DNA of 64,000 bases from Flavobacterium panacagri. GTDB taxonomy: Bacteria > Bacteroidota > Bacteroidia > Flavobacteriales > Flavobacteriaceae. The stretch is from NCBI RefSeq assembly GCF_030378165.1, contig NZ_CP119766.1, positions 4,712,001-4,776,000 on the forward strand, read 5' to 3'. The position numbers and the translations under genes were made by a program. Under the pieces are notes generated by a model, which worked only from the letters and a program-made list of their open reading frames with translations, made no database searches and was not told the DNA's origin. Of this stretch, positions 36,501 through 46,300 are shown piece after piece; the first letter of the stretch is position 1; each line of letters opens with the position of its first letter.

Positions 36501-36737
36501 TTTGTTGTCTAGATTTGGAATGGCAACTTCAGAGTTTCGATATCCTGCAAAAGAAAAATCAGGAATTTGGTTTCCTTGATTATCTGTTGTGAAAGAAAGT
36601 TTTCCTTCTTTGGTTTTAATGATATCTGGGAAATTGCTTTGGGCTGTGATGTTTATACTGAAAAGCATCGCCAAACCAGATAAAATTATTTTATCTTTTT
36701 GAAGGGAGATTGTATTTTTTAACTGGGTAAAATTCAC
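33585..36737 (-). CDS. Two-part protein: N-terminal pectate-lyase-like beta-helix, C-terminal DUF6298 barrel
   Basis: 1050 aa with a long n-region and a signal peptide ending NITAQ (residue 33). Residues about 40-510 are a right-handed beta-helix of the pectate-lyase-3 type (RGAVLLDKGTFKISGTLYIR, VVLRGSGNSENGTVLLGTG, GGAVTILKTSQQITVEDC). After a linker (about 520-610), a C-terminal region (615-960) of DUF6298 type looks like a TIM barrel related to GH140/DUF4038: NGWLTFEGK, IVALEHHYGLWYERR, LINQQYFQHNILEAG, FMEFWLDQAQKW, RYWYYKEDG and LYSTDGSSRFGWPALM, followed by a small beta domain. It could couple a lyase or binding helix to a hydrolase. No catalytic residue can be assigned with certainty. 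Directly upstream of GH140 and downstream of PL1. Confidence 0.75.
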   Translation of the reverse strand: MNFTQLKNTISLQKDKIILSGLAMLFSINITAQSNFPDIIKTKEGKLSFTTDNQGNQIPDFSFAGYRNSEVAIPNLDNKIFVSQQEEDATQKIQNAIDYVSALKPDKSGFRGAVLLDKGTFKISGTLYIRKSGVVLRGSGNSENGTVLLGTGLEREALIRILGENDKVYKDSFEFANAYTPLGTQKIQLKNTSKLKVGDEIEISKPLTDNFIKEVNMQDFGGETSWIGWKKGDWTTTWNRVVTKINGNEVTVNAPITMSLDDVFGASKVTVYSWEGRIENTGIENILIKSTYNSSNLKDEEHRWQAISIENTRNAWVKQVNFKHFAGGAVTILKTSQQITVEDCIATEPISEIASFRRHTFYTEGQQTLFQRCYSEFGYHDFAVGGFGTTGPNAFVQCESHLPFENSGAIGSWATGVLFDIANIDGKPLSYNNREQGGRGAGWTAANSVIWESSASKVECYSPPTAQNWAFGVWGQFGGNGHWKNVNEHISPRSLFYTQLEARLGKLPVQPFIYDLGSEASSSPSIEVAEELTKNSATTAKSLQELIAEASKANPINTDSKGLKNANDLKVVPNKTEKSTSKVTTENGWLTFEGKVIAGKQTNVDWWRGNLTDGFVNKSLPHITRFVPGRTGNGLTDQVQETVDYLTKNNIVALEHHYGLWYERRMDDHERVRRVDDDVWPPFYEQPFARSGKDFAWDHLSKYDLTKFNDWYWSRLAQFATLAEPNGQLLINQQYFQHNILEAGAHWASSPWRSANNINSTGFPEPPPYAGDKRIFMAEQFYDITNAQRRKLHEGFIRKSFENFQENSNVIQLTSAEYTGPLHFMEFWLDQAQKWKDETGKKGLIGLSATKDVQDAILNDTKRVKTVDVIDIRYWYYKEDGSAYAPQGGVNLAPRQHARKLKTGKETDNQVYRAVREYREKYPEKVILYSTDGSSRFGWPALMAGASLPNIPKIELPQFYAALSEMKLVDGNMFSDNLWKLENKGKSYLYYLKNNQDIMLDLLNEKGTFEVFEINASTGNITKKANISGGKQVTIPQAEIKERVLFVVKK

Positions 36738-36766
36738 CTTAATATTTTTTAGAAGTGTTTAGAATA

Positions 36767-36854
36767 TAGAAAACAGAGTAAAGAATATAGATTTCTTCAA
36801 AGCTAAATCATTTTTTCTAATGTCTATTCTCTATATTCTTTACTCTATTTTCTA
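36767..36854. repeat. Inverted repeat, TAGAAAACAGAGTAAAGAATA type
   Basis: Arms TAGAAAACAGAGTAAAGAAT (from 36767) and TCTATATTCTTTACTCTATT (from 36830) pair over about 25 bp around a 37-bp loop. It fills the 121-bp gap and ends 5 nt from the PL1 stop codon. Confidence 0.88.
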
Positions 36855-36858
36855 ACTC

Positions 36859-38565
36859 TTATTGCAATAAAGACTTTAATTTCGCCAATGTATCCGTATT
36901 GTTTTCCGTTTTTGTCCAATCAATTTTACTGTTTGGATCAATTCCGTTAAAATATTTTTCAATGTTGGTATATCCGTCTCCGTTTGCATCTTTGTTTGCA
37001 TCTGAAGCGTCATTTGGATTTAAACCGTATTTCTTTTCCCAAGCATCTGGAATTCCGTCATTATCAGAATCTTTATACGCTTTTCCTTTATAAGTTGGGT
37101 ATCCGCCAACTTGGTCAGGATGCGTTATGATTCCTTTTTTATAAGAGTCAGCTGGTAATCTCCTTTTGATATATTCTTTTCCAATTGAATTTTCTAAACC
37201 GTCTTTAACTTCGATTTTTCCAGTCTTAACTTGCTTCAAAATTCTTTCGTCAACTGCATCTCTCTTCGGAATTGTTGCTCCAACATTCGTTAAAACAAAA
37301 TCGTAAGCTTCTTCTGCCGACATGATATTAAATTTTGGCATCGAGAAAGGTTTTGGCTGTTTAATAGCAGCTAAAAATTCTTTTGTTTCAGCTTCTGGAA
37401 GGTTTTCCAATTGTACGCCACCATTCCAGTTGTCTGCTGTAACTTCTGGAGAACCAACAATAAAGTTTCCTGAAACATATGCTCTTCCGTATTGTTTTGG
37501 TTCAATATATCCAGATTCAGGTTTTACAATTCTATGCGAAATAGGCTCATTTACTGGAGTTATTGGCCCTGGTTTAAAATAATTGTTGATGATATTCAAC
37601 ATTGAACGATAATCACCTCCGTCAAGCGTACGATTCCACCAATTGAATACTACGTTATTCACAAAATTAAAGTCGCCATACATCCCGATAGAAGCATTTC
37701 TTGAAATGTTGTCGGCCCATAAGTTGCGCATAAAAGTACTATTTAATCCGCCGATTGTACTTCCAAAGGCATGATTGTAAGTATCTAAACCTTCTGATGA
37801 AATAGTGTTTTGAATTGTGATATTACAAGCCGGTAATTTTTCCAGTTTTGATTTTGCGTTAGGAGCAAACTGATGTCTGTACAAAGAAACATTTTCGTCT
37901 AATCCCCAACTCACAGAACAGTGATCAATAATTATATTTCCCATCGGATTTCCACCCAATGCATCATCTCTTCTGGTCACGTCAGTTGCACCACGTCTGA
38001 AACGCATATGTCTAATGATAACGTCGTGCGTATCGATTTCTAAAGTTTCTCCGGCAATACAAATTCCGTCACCCGGAGCGGTTTGTCCAGCAATGGTTAC
38101 ATAAGGCGCACGCATGCTGATTCGCTTTTTTAAACGGATAATTCCTGAAACGTTGAAAACAATTGTTCTCGCTCCAACGGCTTCGCAAGCTTCACGAAAA
38201 GTTCCTTTTCCGCTGTCTTCCAAACTAGTAACCACAAATATTTTTCCGCCACGTCCACCTTGTGTGTAAGCTCCTCCTCCTTCAGCACCAGGGAAAGCAG
38301 GAATTTCTGCAAAAACAAAATCTTTTGGATAAGAAGCCCAAGGCAAATAAGGTTTTCCTTGCTTTGCTTCTTCTTTAATAATGTGATAATTAGCATTCCA
38401 GATTTCACTTAGTCGTTTTTCTTCATCAGCTAAAATGGCATCAGCTTTTTCTTGAATATCTTTTGGAATTACAGGATATTGTGCATAAGCCGATGAAACC
38501 AGTGAACAAAATGAAAAAACCATTATTGTTCTTTTTAAAGTACGGTTTGGAAAAATATTTTGCAT
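36859..38565 (-). CDS. PL1 pectate lyase with thrombospondin-type-3 calcium repeats
   Basis: 568 aa with signal peptide (ending SSAYAQ). The PL1 beta-helix begins at FPGAEGGGAYTQGGRGGK (91 on); GICIAGETLEIDTHDVIIRH and IDHCSVSWGLDENVS (213 on, D214, H215) are the lyase signature segments. RRGATDVTRRDDALGG carries calcium and catalytic candidates. The C-terminus (about 490-545) has DSDNDGIPDAWEKKYGLNP and KDANGDGYTNIEKYF, two TSP3-like calcium loops. Lyases of this kind cleave de-esterified homogalacturonan by beta-elimination with calcium. It belongs to the same subgroup as the PL1 at 39536-41248 (similar layout and many shared motifs), separated from it by a DUF3826 gene. Confidence 0.93.
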   Translation of the reverse strand: MQNIFPNRTLKRTIMVFSFCSLVSSAYAQYPVIPKDIQEKADAILADEEKRLSEIWNANYHIIKEEAKQGKPYLPWASYPKDFVFAEIPAFPGAEGGGAYTQGGRGGKIFVVTSLEDSGKGTFREACEAVGARTIVFNVSGIIRLKKRISMRAPYVTIAGQTAPGDGICIAGETLEIDTHDVIIRHMRFRRGATDVTRRDDALGGNPMGNIIIDHCSVSWGLDENVSLYRHQFAPNAKSKLEKLPACNITIQNTISSEGLDTYNHAFGSTIGGLNSTFMRNLWADNISRNASIGMYGDFNFVNNVVFNWWNRTLDGGDYRSMLNIINNYFKPGPITPVNEPISHRIVKPESGYIEPKQYGRAYVSGNFIVGSPEVTADNWNGGVQLENLPEAETKEFLAAIKQPKPFSMPKFNIMSAEEAYDFVLTNVGATIPKRDAVDERILKQVKTGKIEVKDGLENSIGKEYIKRRLPADSYKKGIITHPDQVGGYPTYKGKAYKDSDNDGIPDAWEKKYGLNPNDASDANKDANGDGYTNIEKYFNGIDPNSKIDWTKTENNTDTLAKLKSLLQ

Positions 38566-38613
38566 TGAATTGTGTGGTGTAGTTAATAGTTTTTGGTGTA
38601 AAGTTTTAAGAGA

Positions 38614-39303
38614 TTATTCTTTTGTAGTAGAATCTTTTGGTTTATTCTTTTCTCTTTCTTCAATACGTTTATGCCAGTCAGCACTTTCTTTATTTAAATC
38701 GTAACCTTGTTTGGATAAATAGTTATTGATTCTCCCTTTGTATTTACCAAACCATCCGTGTTTTTCCTTAGAAGAACCAGCATCCATTGCATGTTCTCTG
38801 GCTTCGACTAAAGCTTTATAGATATAATCTTTTTGTTCTGCCGTTAAGTTTGGAAGCATGTCGTTGTAACCTGCAACCGTGATTGGAAGCACACCATAAG
38901 TCATTCCGTCTTTAACCTCAGTGATTTTATCTTCTGATAATTCTTTACTTAATTTTTTGATGTACGATTTGTGCAGTTTTGCAATTGATTCTTCTGCTTT
39001 TGCTTTCAGTTTATCAATCTTTTCGTTTTGCTTTTCCTTAGGTAAAGAAGTATCTTCTTTTACTTTTTTGATTTCAGCATCTCTTCCGTCCTGAATTTCA
39101 GTTAAATCTCTAAACTGTTGAGCGATGATATTTGAAACCGATTTTTCTTTTGCTTCGTTTTTCAAATCTAATTTGGTAACGATTTTTGCCGCTCTTTCGT
39201 TAGTAACTTTTACATATTCAGGATCCAAATGCTGTTGTGCACTTAAAGTTGAAAATGCAAAAACCAGCGATAATAAACCAGCATTTATTTTATTTAGTAT
39301 CAT
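38614..39303 (-). CDS. DUF3826 exported protein
   Basis: 229 aa starting at the ATG at 39303 (MILNKINAGLLSLVFAFSTLSAQ); an upstream extension to 39351 has no signal-like sequence. The mature part is charged and helical (KVDEEIK- and EK-rich, about 45-125), then ITVAGYNDMLPNLTAEQ and EAREHAMDAGSSKEKHGWFGKYKGRINNYLS (split here) toward the C-terminus, which are typical of DUF3826. The family recurs next to pectate lyases and SusCD pairs in Bacteroidota, and its function is unknown. The position between two PL1 genes in the same direction, with 48 and 232 bp gaps, suggests a role tied to homogalacturonan use, such as binding or stabilising. The C-terminus is strongly charged (HKRIEEREKNKPKDS). 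Confidence 0.75.
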   Translation of the reverse strand: MILNKINAGLLSLVFAFSTLSAQQHLDPEYVKVTNERAAKIVTKLDLKNEAKEKSVSNIIAQQFRDLTEIQDGRDAEIKKVKEDTSLPKEKQNEKIDKLKAKAEESIAKLHKSYIKKLSKELSEDKITEVKDGMTYGVLPITVAGYNDMLPNLTAEQKDYIYKALVEAREHAMDAGSSKEKHGWFGKYKGRINNYLSKQGYDLNKESADWHKRIEEREKNKPKDSTTKE

Positions 39304-39390
39304 GATTTTATTTCTTATTTTGATTTTAAAACATATTTTGCCTGACTTCAAAAAAAGTTAAATAGATCTTTAGCTACTTTACTTTTTAAT

Positions 39391-39467
39391 CTCGAAAAGT
39401 CGCTAAGACGTAAAGCTTTATCTGCTTTTCTTTTTCAATAAACTTTTCGTCTTAGCAAATTTCCGAG
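39391..39467. repeat. Inverted repeat, GTCGCTAAGACG type
   Basis: Arms CTCGAAAAGTCGCTAAGACG (from 39391) and CTTTTCGTCTTAGCAAATTT (from 39443) pair imperfectly in the 232-bp gap between PL1 and DUF3826. It is distinct from the other families here. The rest of the gap is AT-rich with nothing recognisable. Confidence 0.75.
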
Positions 39468-39535
39468 CAATTCTAAAGAAGTCAATAATAAGCTCAACTT
39501 TTAATTAATGCGTCTATGTTTTCAAAAACTGTTCC

Positions 39536-41248
39536 TTATTTTAAATCTAATAAAGGTCTTACTAATGTTTCTTTATTATTAGCCAAATCTTTCCAATCTA
39601 CTTTTATTGCAGGATTTACACCGTTAATGTAATCTTCAATATTAGTATATCCATCTCCATTTAAATCTCCTTGCGCATCAGATGGATCGTTTGGATTTAA
39701 ACCGTATTTTTTCTCCCATGCATCCGGCATTCCATCTTTGTCTGTATCAACATAAGGTTTTCCTTTGTATTCTGGATATCCGCCCACTTGAGAAATATCA
39801 GTAATGATTCCTTTTTTATAAGAATCCATCGGTAAACGTCTGTGTTCGAATTGGTAGAAAGTCTTTTTTTCTAGTCCTTTAGCATATTCCGGAACTCCTG
39901 TCTTCACAGTTCTTACAATTCTTTCGTCGACTTTATCTCTGATTGGCAAAGTAGCTCCAACATTTTTAAGTACGAATTCATAAGATTCTTCAGCAGTCAT
40001 AAACTTGTTGAACCATGGCATTGGAAAAGGTTTTTCTGCTTTCATTTTAGCAAAGTAATCCTTTGCTTCTTCATAAGGCATTAACTCTCCTTTTTTGTTT
40101 TCTATTTGAATACCTCCGTCCCAATTATCTTTAGTCACTTTTTCATTTCCATTAACAACGTTTCCATTTACATAAGCTCTACCAAAAACCATATATGGTA
40201 ATTTACTTCTTCCAGATTCTGGTTTTAAGATTCTATAACTGATTGGCTGTGTTAAATCGGTTACTGGGCCTGGTTTGTAGAAGTTATTGATAATGTTGTA
40301 GTTTGCAGTATAATCTCCACCATCTGTTGATCTGTTGTACCAGTTGAAAACTACGTTATTGACGAAATTAAAGATTCCGTTCCAGCCAATAGAAGGGTTT
40401 CTTCCTGCATTATTAGCCCACATATTTCTCATGAAAGAACAGTTTTCTCCACCTAAAGTACTTCCAAAAGCATGATTATAAGTATCTAAAGCTTCTCCAA
40501 ATAAACTGTTTTGGATGGTAATATTTACAGTTCCCACTTTAATATCTGGGTAACCTGGCCCTGGATTATACATATGTCTATAAATTGACATATTTTCGTC
40601 TAATCCCCAAGTTGCAGAAACGTGATCGATCATGATATTTCCAACAGGATTTCCTCCTATAGCATCATCACGACGGCCTACGAAAGTTTCTCCGCGACGA
40701 AAACGCACGTGTCTGATAATTACATCATGTGTATCAATCCAAGTTGATTCTCCTGCAATACAAATACCATCACCCGGAGCAGTTTGTCCTGCAATGGTAA
40801 TATACGGTGCACGAATAATTAATGGACTTTTAAGTCTAATAATTCCGGCAACATTAAATACCACAATTCTAGCTCCTCCTTGTTCACATGCTTCACGTAA
40901 TGTACCTGGTCCACGATCTTCTAAACTTGTTACCGTATAAACTTTTCCACCACGACCTCCAAACGTGAACATTCCACCACCTTCGGCACCTGGAAAAGCA
41001 GGAATATCTGCTTGAGGTAAATCTGTTGGCCTAGCAGCCCAAGGAATATATGGTTTTCCGTGCCTTGCTTCTTCTTCAATAACTACCAAAGCTTTTTCCC
41101 AAGCTTCGTCAGAAAGTCTTTGAGCTTCTTCTTTAATTGCTTTTTCCTGTGCCTGAACTTCAGGGCTTATCTTCGGATATTGAGCAAAACACTTTGCACT
41201 TCCTAAAAAAAGCAGAGATGATGCGATAAATAATGCGGAGTTTTTCAT
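39536..41248 (-). CDS. PL1 pectate lyase, first lyase after SusD
   Basis: 570 aa with signal peptide (ending AKCFAQ). Same architecture as the lyase at 36859-38565: helical lead-in (25-75), PL1 beta-helix from FPGAEGGGMFTFGGRGGK (84 on), ICIAGESTWIDTHDVIIRHV, RRDDAIGGNPVGNIMIDHVS (D208, H209), then TDKDGMPDAWEKKYGLNP and GDLNGDGYTNIEDYINGV as TSP3-like calcium loops. It is a likely homogalacturonan endo- or exo-lyase. It is the first enzyme gene behind susC-susD, 99 bp after susD across a stem-loop. The two lyases probably arose by duplication and differ most in the C-terminal third. Confidence 0.94.
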   Translation of the reverse strand: MKNSALFIASSLLFLGSAKCFAQYPKISPEVQAQEKAIKEEAQRLSDEAWEKALVVIEEEARHGKPYIPWAARPTDLPQADIPAFPGAEGGGMFTFGGRGGKVYTVTSLEDRGPGTLREACEQGGARIVVFNVAGIIRLKSPLIIRAPYITIAGQTAPGDGICIAGESTWIDTHDVIIRHVRFRRGETFVGRRDDAIGGNPVGNIMIDHVSATWGLDENMSIYRHMYNPGPGYPDIKVGTVNITIQNSLFGEALDTYNHAFGSTLGGENCSFMRNMWANNAGRNPSIGWNGIFNFVNNVVFNWYNRSTDGGDYTANYNIINNFYKPGPVTDLTQPISYRILKPESGRSKLPYMVFGRAYVNGNVVNGNEKVTKDNWDGGIQIENKKGELMPYEEAKDYFAKMKAEKPFPMPWFNKFMTAEESYEFVLKNVGATLPIRDKVDERIVRTVKTGVPEYAKGLEKKTFYQFEHRRLPMDSYKKGIITDISQVGGYPEYKGKPYVDTDKDGMPDAWEKKYGLNPNDPSDAQGDLNGDGYTNIEDYINGVNPAIKVDWKDLANNKETLVRPLLDLK

Positions 41249-41285
41249 GTTAATTTCTAATTGTGGTAATTCTTTTTAAACAAAT

Positions 41286-41313
41286 CACCTGTATCTTTTG
41301 ACGAATACAGGTG
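41286..41313 (-). terminator. Stem-loop between susD and PL1
   Basis: CACCTGTAT (41286-41294) pairs with ATACAGGTG (41305-41313). On the minus strand it follows the susD stop by 34 nt. There is no long U-tract, so it is more likely a partial terminator or mRNA-stabilising hairpin that lowers lyase output relative to susCD. Confidence 0.6.
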
Positions 41314-41347
41314 AAAAGTTATATAATTCTTCTTGATATTAATAGAT

Positions 41348-43324
41348 TTATTCTTGGTAGTTGAACGTTCCTGCTCCACCAAAATTATCATTCCAGCCTA
41401 TTGTCTGTAATAACCATGGATTTGCTGTTAAGGCAGTTGTATTCAGACCATTAATATAGTAATTCGGATTGAATTTAATATTAACACCTACACCGCTAAA
41501 GTTATCCATAGGCACAAGTAAAGGTGTACGGATAAAGTTTGTGTTATAGAATGTTGCTAAAGTTGCTAATTGAGCATTGAAATTTGCTGCATCAGGATCA
41601 GCTACTATACTTGCACGTGCAGCCGCCAAAGGATCTGTTGTTGCAGATGTTGTTGCAACTCTGTATTGTAGGAAGTTACCAGTACGTTTTGTTCCGTTAA
41701 TTGGAGTTAAACCTAATTTACTTACAGTACCTCCAGTAACTCCAGGTAAAACTTCATTATCATATAACATCCATCTTTGCACATCCCAAAAACGTTTTCC
41801 TTCATAAGCTAATTCTACTCTACGCTCATATAAAACAGCTTCAATAGCTTTATATTTATCTGTTAAAGTACCTATTCCGTAATTGTTTGCAGCAGGAATA
41901 CCAACACGGTTTCTAATTCTTCCTAAATAAGCCAAAGTATTGTTTGTCTGACCTAAAGCAGCATAACATTCAGCGATATTCAATAGTAATTCAGCATAAC
42001 GATATTCATAAATATCAGTTCCTGAGTATTGGAAGTTAGTTTCTTTACTAGCATTAAGATTAGTCATTTTTCTAACAAAAGCAGGGCTGGATATTGCAGT
42101 ATTTCCATCTGAAAAACCTGCTTTATTAGTACCATCAACCCAACGGTAAGCCCAAAGAACTGAATTAGGAGTTTCTTTTGAACCCCATTTAGCGCCAGAG
42201 AAAGCAAATGTTCTGTAAAATCTAGGATCTCTATTAACAAAGAAAGTAAAATCATTGTAACCATTTGCTGCAGTTGGTCTGCTACCATCTGCCATTGGGA
42301 ACAAATCAATCATTTCCTTAGGAGCGGCAACTCCTCCTCCTGTTCCACCTAAACTTAATAAGCGAATTCCTTTTTCCCATGAATTATTAATTGCCTGAGA
42401 AAGATTACCAGTTCCACAAAGTTGTACTGTGATTGCTTCTGAACAAAAAGCATTATCTATCAAAAACATTTGTTCCCATTGTTTTGCAGTACTTCCATAT
42501 AATCCATAACCATCAGCTGTCAATTGAGCTTCTGCTTCTAATCCAGCCTTTAAGGCAGCTTCCCAACGCTCATTTGAACCATCCCAGTTTTTATTAAATA
42601 ACGGACTAGCAAATGTCAATAATACTCTAGATTTTTGCGCCATCGCAGCTCCTTTAGTAAAACGACCATAAGCAGCCGCTCCCCAGTTTGGAGGTAATAA
42701 ACTTGCCGCCATATCTAAATCTTTAACAATCTGTTCCACAACTTCAGAAACTTTTGCTCTTGGAAGCTGAATTGAAGGATCCGTAGCAGATGCATTCTGA
42801 ACAGTTGTTACAATAGGAACCCCTCCATAAACACGCATCAAATCAAAATATTGCATGGCACGCATATAGTACATTTGTCCTTTTGCCTGATCACGAAATG
42901 TTTTATCCAGATTTGAACCTTTTACGTCAATATCTTCCAAGAAAGCGTTACATTCCCTAATTCTATTATAAGGATGATTGTTAATACTAGTTGTTAATTT
43001 TGCACCATAATAACCACTTGCATCTTGTGAATTAATAAGCGTTTTATTTGGGTTTATAAAATCCTGTGTTCCTCCTAATTCTTCTGTCAATCTTGAATTG
43101 GCATCTGTATAAGAACCAATAACTGAAGAAGTAGGTGATTTATATGCGTTATAAAAATCATAATATTGATTGTCAACATAGGCTTGTGCACGCTCTTGAG
43201 TCTGATAGAACGTATCATCATAAAAGCCATAACCTTTCTTATCTTTTAGAAAATCATCACTACAAGAAGCAGCACCTGCAGCAAGTAATAGTGATAGTGT
43301 TATATATTTCAATGGTGTTTTCAT
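41348..43324 (-). CDS. susD: SusD/RagB-family outer-membrane glycan-binding lipoprotein
   Basis: 658 aa with lipobox AGAASC (C21). After the signal comes a SusD-like helical scaffold: NHPYNRIRECNAFLEDI, GQMYYMRAMQYFDLMRVYGG (TPR-like segment near 150), GAAMAQKSRVLLTFASP, and the late motif YRYAELLLNIAECYAALGQ plus LYERRVELAYEGKRFWDVQR (near 500-525), which is diagnostic of RagB/SusD. These proteins sit on the cell surface as the lid of a SusC porin and bind oligosaccharides. It is directly downstream of susC (19 nt spacing), so translation is probably coupled. The glycan is inferred to be pectin from the neighbouring enzymes. The gene symbol is a family name only. Confidence 0.94.
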   Translation of the reverse strand: MKTPLKYITLSLLLAAGAASCSDDFLKDKKGYGFYDDTFYQTQERAQAYVDNQYYDFYNAYKSPTSSVIGSYTDANSRLTEELGGTQDFINPNKTLINSQDASGYYGAKLTTSINNHPYNRIRECNAFLEDIDVKGSNLDKTFRDQAKGQMYYMRAMQYFDLMRVYGGVPIVTTVQNASATDPSIQLPRAKVSEVVEQIVKDLDMAASLLPPNWGAAAYGRFTKGAAMAQKSRVLLTFASPLFNKNWDGSNERWEAALKAGLEAEAQLTADGYGLYGSTAKQWEQMFLIDNAFCSEAITVQLCGTGNLSQAINNSWEKGIRLLSLGGTGGGVAAPKEMIDLFPMADGSRPTAANGYNDFTFFVNRDPRFYRTFAFSGAKWGSKETPNSVLWAYRWVDGTNKAGFSDGNTAISSPAFVRKMTNLNASKETNFQYSGTDIYEYRYAELLLNIAECYAALGQTNNTLAYLGRIRNRVGIPAANNYGIGTLTDKYKAIEAVLYERRVELAYEGKRFWDVQRWMLYDNEVLPGVTGGTVSKLGLTPINGTKRTGNFLQYRVATTSATTDPLAAARASIVADPDAANFNAQLATLATFYNTNFIRTPLLVPMDNFSGVGVNIKFNPNYYINGLNTTALTANPWLLQTIGWNDNFGGAGTFNYQE

Positions 43325-43343
43325 AATTTCTTTTTGATTTTGA

Positions 43344-46300
43344 TTAGAATGATACGTTAAAATTAAGCGACCAAGTTCTAAGAGTAGGATAATTTACTGA
43401 AGAATTATCATACATGTTTCTGTAATGATCTGGATAAGGATTATATAAATCCCAAAGATTATTACCTGTTACGCCCAGTGTTATAGCAGAAATTTTAGTG
43501 TCTGCAAAAACTTTTTTAGGGATATCATAATTAAGACTTAAGTTTCTAACAAAACAACGGAAAGTACTTACCTGCCAGAAATCTGAATCTGTAGACATAT
43601 ATGCCCATTGTCCTACATTTGGATATTTACCCATTGGATTATCCTCAGAATACATATCTCTCCAAAAACTTTCGCGAGACCACATATTGCTCGCAGATGA
43701 CGTACCTTGATTTACTCTATCGATAAAAGTAGCTCCTCCCCAAGAAGTTGAAATCTGAGTTCTTAAAGAAAATGCATCAATTTTAAAACCTAAATTAGTA
43801 ACTATACTATAAGTTCTATTACTATTTGCTAATTTAACATAATCATTATCTTTCATGATTTGTCCGTCTGCAGGTGCTAAAGTACCGTCAGGGTTAAGCT
43901 GACCAGCAACGTCTTGATAAGCTAAAGATCCTTTTCTCATTCCTGAAATAGAATTAATATCTAAATATCTTGGCACACCGCCAACTGCAGTTGCTCGTTC
44001 TGTCAAATAGGCCCAGTAATTTGCGATATCTGCATCTGTACGCAAGATACCGTCCCCTGTAGATGTTCCTTTCCAAACTGCAAATCCCCACACTGGATTA
44101 AATGTTGAGTAACCTACTCTCTTATTATTATTAGATGGAACAACATTTCCTTGATCAGGATATTTTTTGATTTCATTATCACCATAACTAAAGTTAACTC
44201 CAACATTATAACTCATATTACTTTTTATTTTATCATTCCAAGTAATACTAATTTCATGACCCCATGCATCAATTTGACCATAGTTTTGTTCAGCATATGC
44301 TCCACCAACAGAAATTGGCACACCTACAGCACTGCTCATATCTGTTAACATTTCTTTATTTTTATCATAGTAATAATCATAAGTTAAGCTTAATCTGTTT
44401 TTCAACAAAGTAATATCAAATCCTAAGTTATTTTTTATCGTAGTATCCCATGTTACACTTCTATTTGGATTTACTCTAGGCGTTAAACCATTTCCATTGT
44501 ATCCACCTCCGCTAGTAGCTGTACCAGGGCCAAACTGAAACCCTTTATCCACAATAAGATCATAATATTGCTCCCATCTCCAAGGATTGATATTATCTTT
44601 ACCTGTTTTACCAATCGAGTAACGAACTTTAAAGAAATCAACCCAAGGCAATCCTTTTTCGAACCAATTTTCTTTAGACATTACCCAACCCACTTGAGCA
44701 GATGGGAAAGTACCCCAATAATTTTCAGGTGCAAATTTTGTAGAAGCATCACTACGAAGAATAAACTGGAACAAATACTTTTGTTTAAAGCTATAATTTA
44801 AACGTCCAAAGTAAGACAATGTACCTCCTTCAACTTTAGTTGCCTGGCTATTAGAAGTACTTAACGTACCAGCTGTACGATAATCTCCTAAGTAATCTTT
44901 TCCTGTATTCTCATAAGCTAAACGAGTAAAAGTATTATAGGTTTCTGAAGCCTCTCCTCCTACCATAGCACCCACTTGGTGATCTCCAAATGTTCTATCG
45001 TAATTAATCATAAAATCACCTTGGCTACTTTTACTATCTGTATTATTATAGTAAACTCTTGAATTTCTTACATTAGTCTCAAGGATGTAACTACCCGCAG
45101 GATTTGTTGTTGCATTATAAAAACTAGGATTAGCTGCACTTGCTAAGTGTCTATCTTGAAGTTGATAATCTCTAATTCTAACTAAATCATATGGTAATTG
45201 AATTTGTTCAGTGTAAGCTGAACTTTGATTTCTTGAATAACTTACTTTGAAAGATAATCCCTTAACTGCAGCAAGCTTATAATTTAACGACGTATTTACA
45301 TTGAATGTATTGTCATCGGTAATTTGGTGAGACCCGTTGTTCAAGTTAGCAAAATAGTTCCAACCTGCAATATTACTGTTGGCATTTGCACTTCCAAAAT
45401 TTTTATTTGAATTAGGAAATGGAGATACATAGTACTGCTTTCCGTCATTTAAGTTAACCTGCCATGGCACATGTTGTGGCATATGCAGTAAAAATCCATA
45501 ATCCGCTTGTTCTCCACCAGTATTAGAAGCATAACTTCCATCACTAATATTTGATGATGCTTTAGTAAATGTTTTATCAATTACACCAACATTCCCAGAG
45601 ATAGAAGCAGAAAAATCTAAATTCTTAGCAATTTTTGCATTGATCCCTGTACGGAAATTCCATTTATCAAATTTTTGATATCCTAAATTAGCATCTTGTG
45701 TCAGATAAGTTGCACCAGCAAAATACGTAATATCTTCCGTACCTCCACTCACATTAAAAGAGTGTTTTTGCTGAATAGCTGGTTTCCAAGCTTCATCTAA
45801 CCAATTATAATTTAAGCTTTTCATTTGCTCTAATTCTGAAGGCGAATAGATAGTTGCTTGATCAAGCACTGCTGGCGGAACCACTCTTGAAGCAAAAAAT
45901 CGGTTGCTGAATACTCCAAATTCATAAGCATCTAAAACTTTACTATGGCTAACTGCATCATTTATTGCAAACTGACTATTGTATGTGAATTTTGCCTTAC
46001 CTGCTTTACCACGTTTAGTTTTTACAAGAATTGCCCCTTGTGAAGCACGTGAACCGTAAATTGCTGCTGATCCATCTTTTAAAACAGTAATACTTTCAAT
46101 CTCTGAAGGATCTAATCTATTAAACTGCTCCAATGTAGGTTTACCATTTGTTGGATCTACTTGAATCATATCATCAATGATTACTAAAGGAATATCAAAA
46201 CCTCCATCTTTAGATAAACTAAAAGTTTGACGAATTTGAATAGTCCCAGCTTCACCAGGACGCCCAGTTCCACTAGTAACATTAACACCAGGAACCAATC

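Noticed and set aside
36859..41248. Dockerin domains in the two PL1 lyases
   Set aside because: The DxDxDG-type loops are spaced and worded like thrombospondin type 3 repeats, and Flavobacterium lacks cellulosomes.
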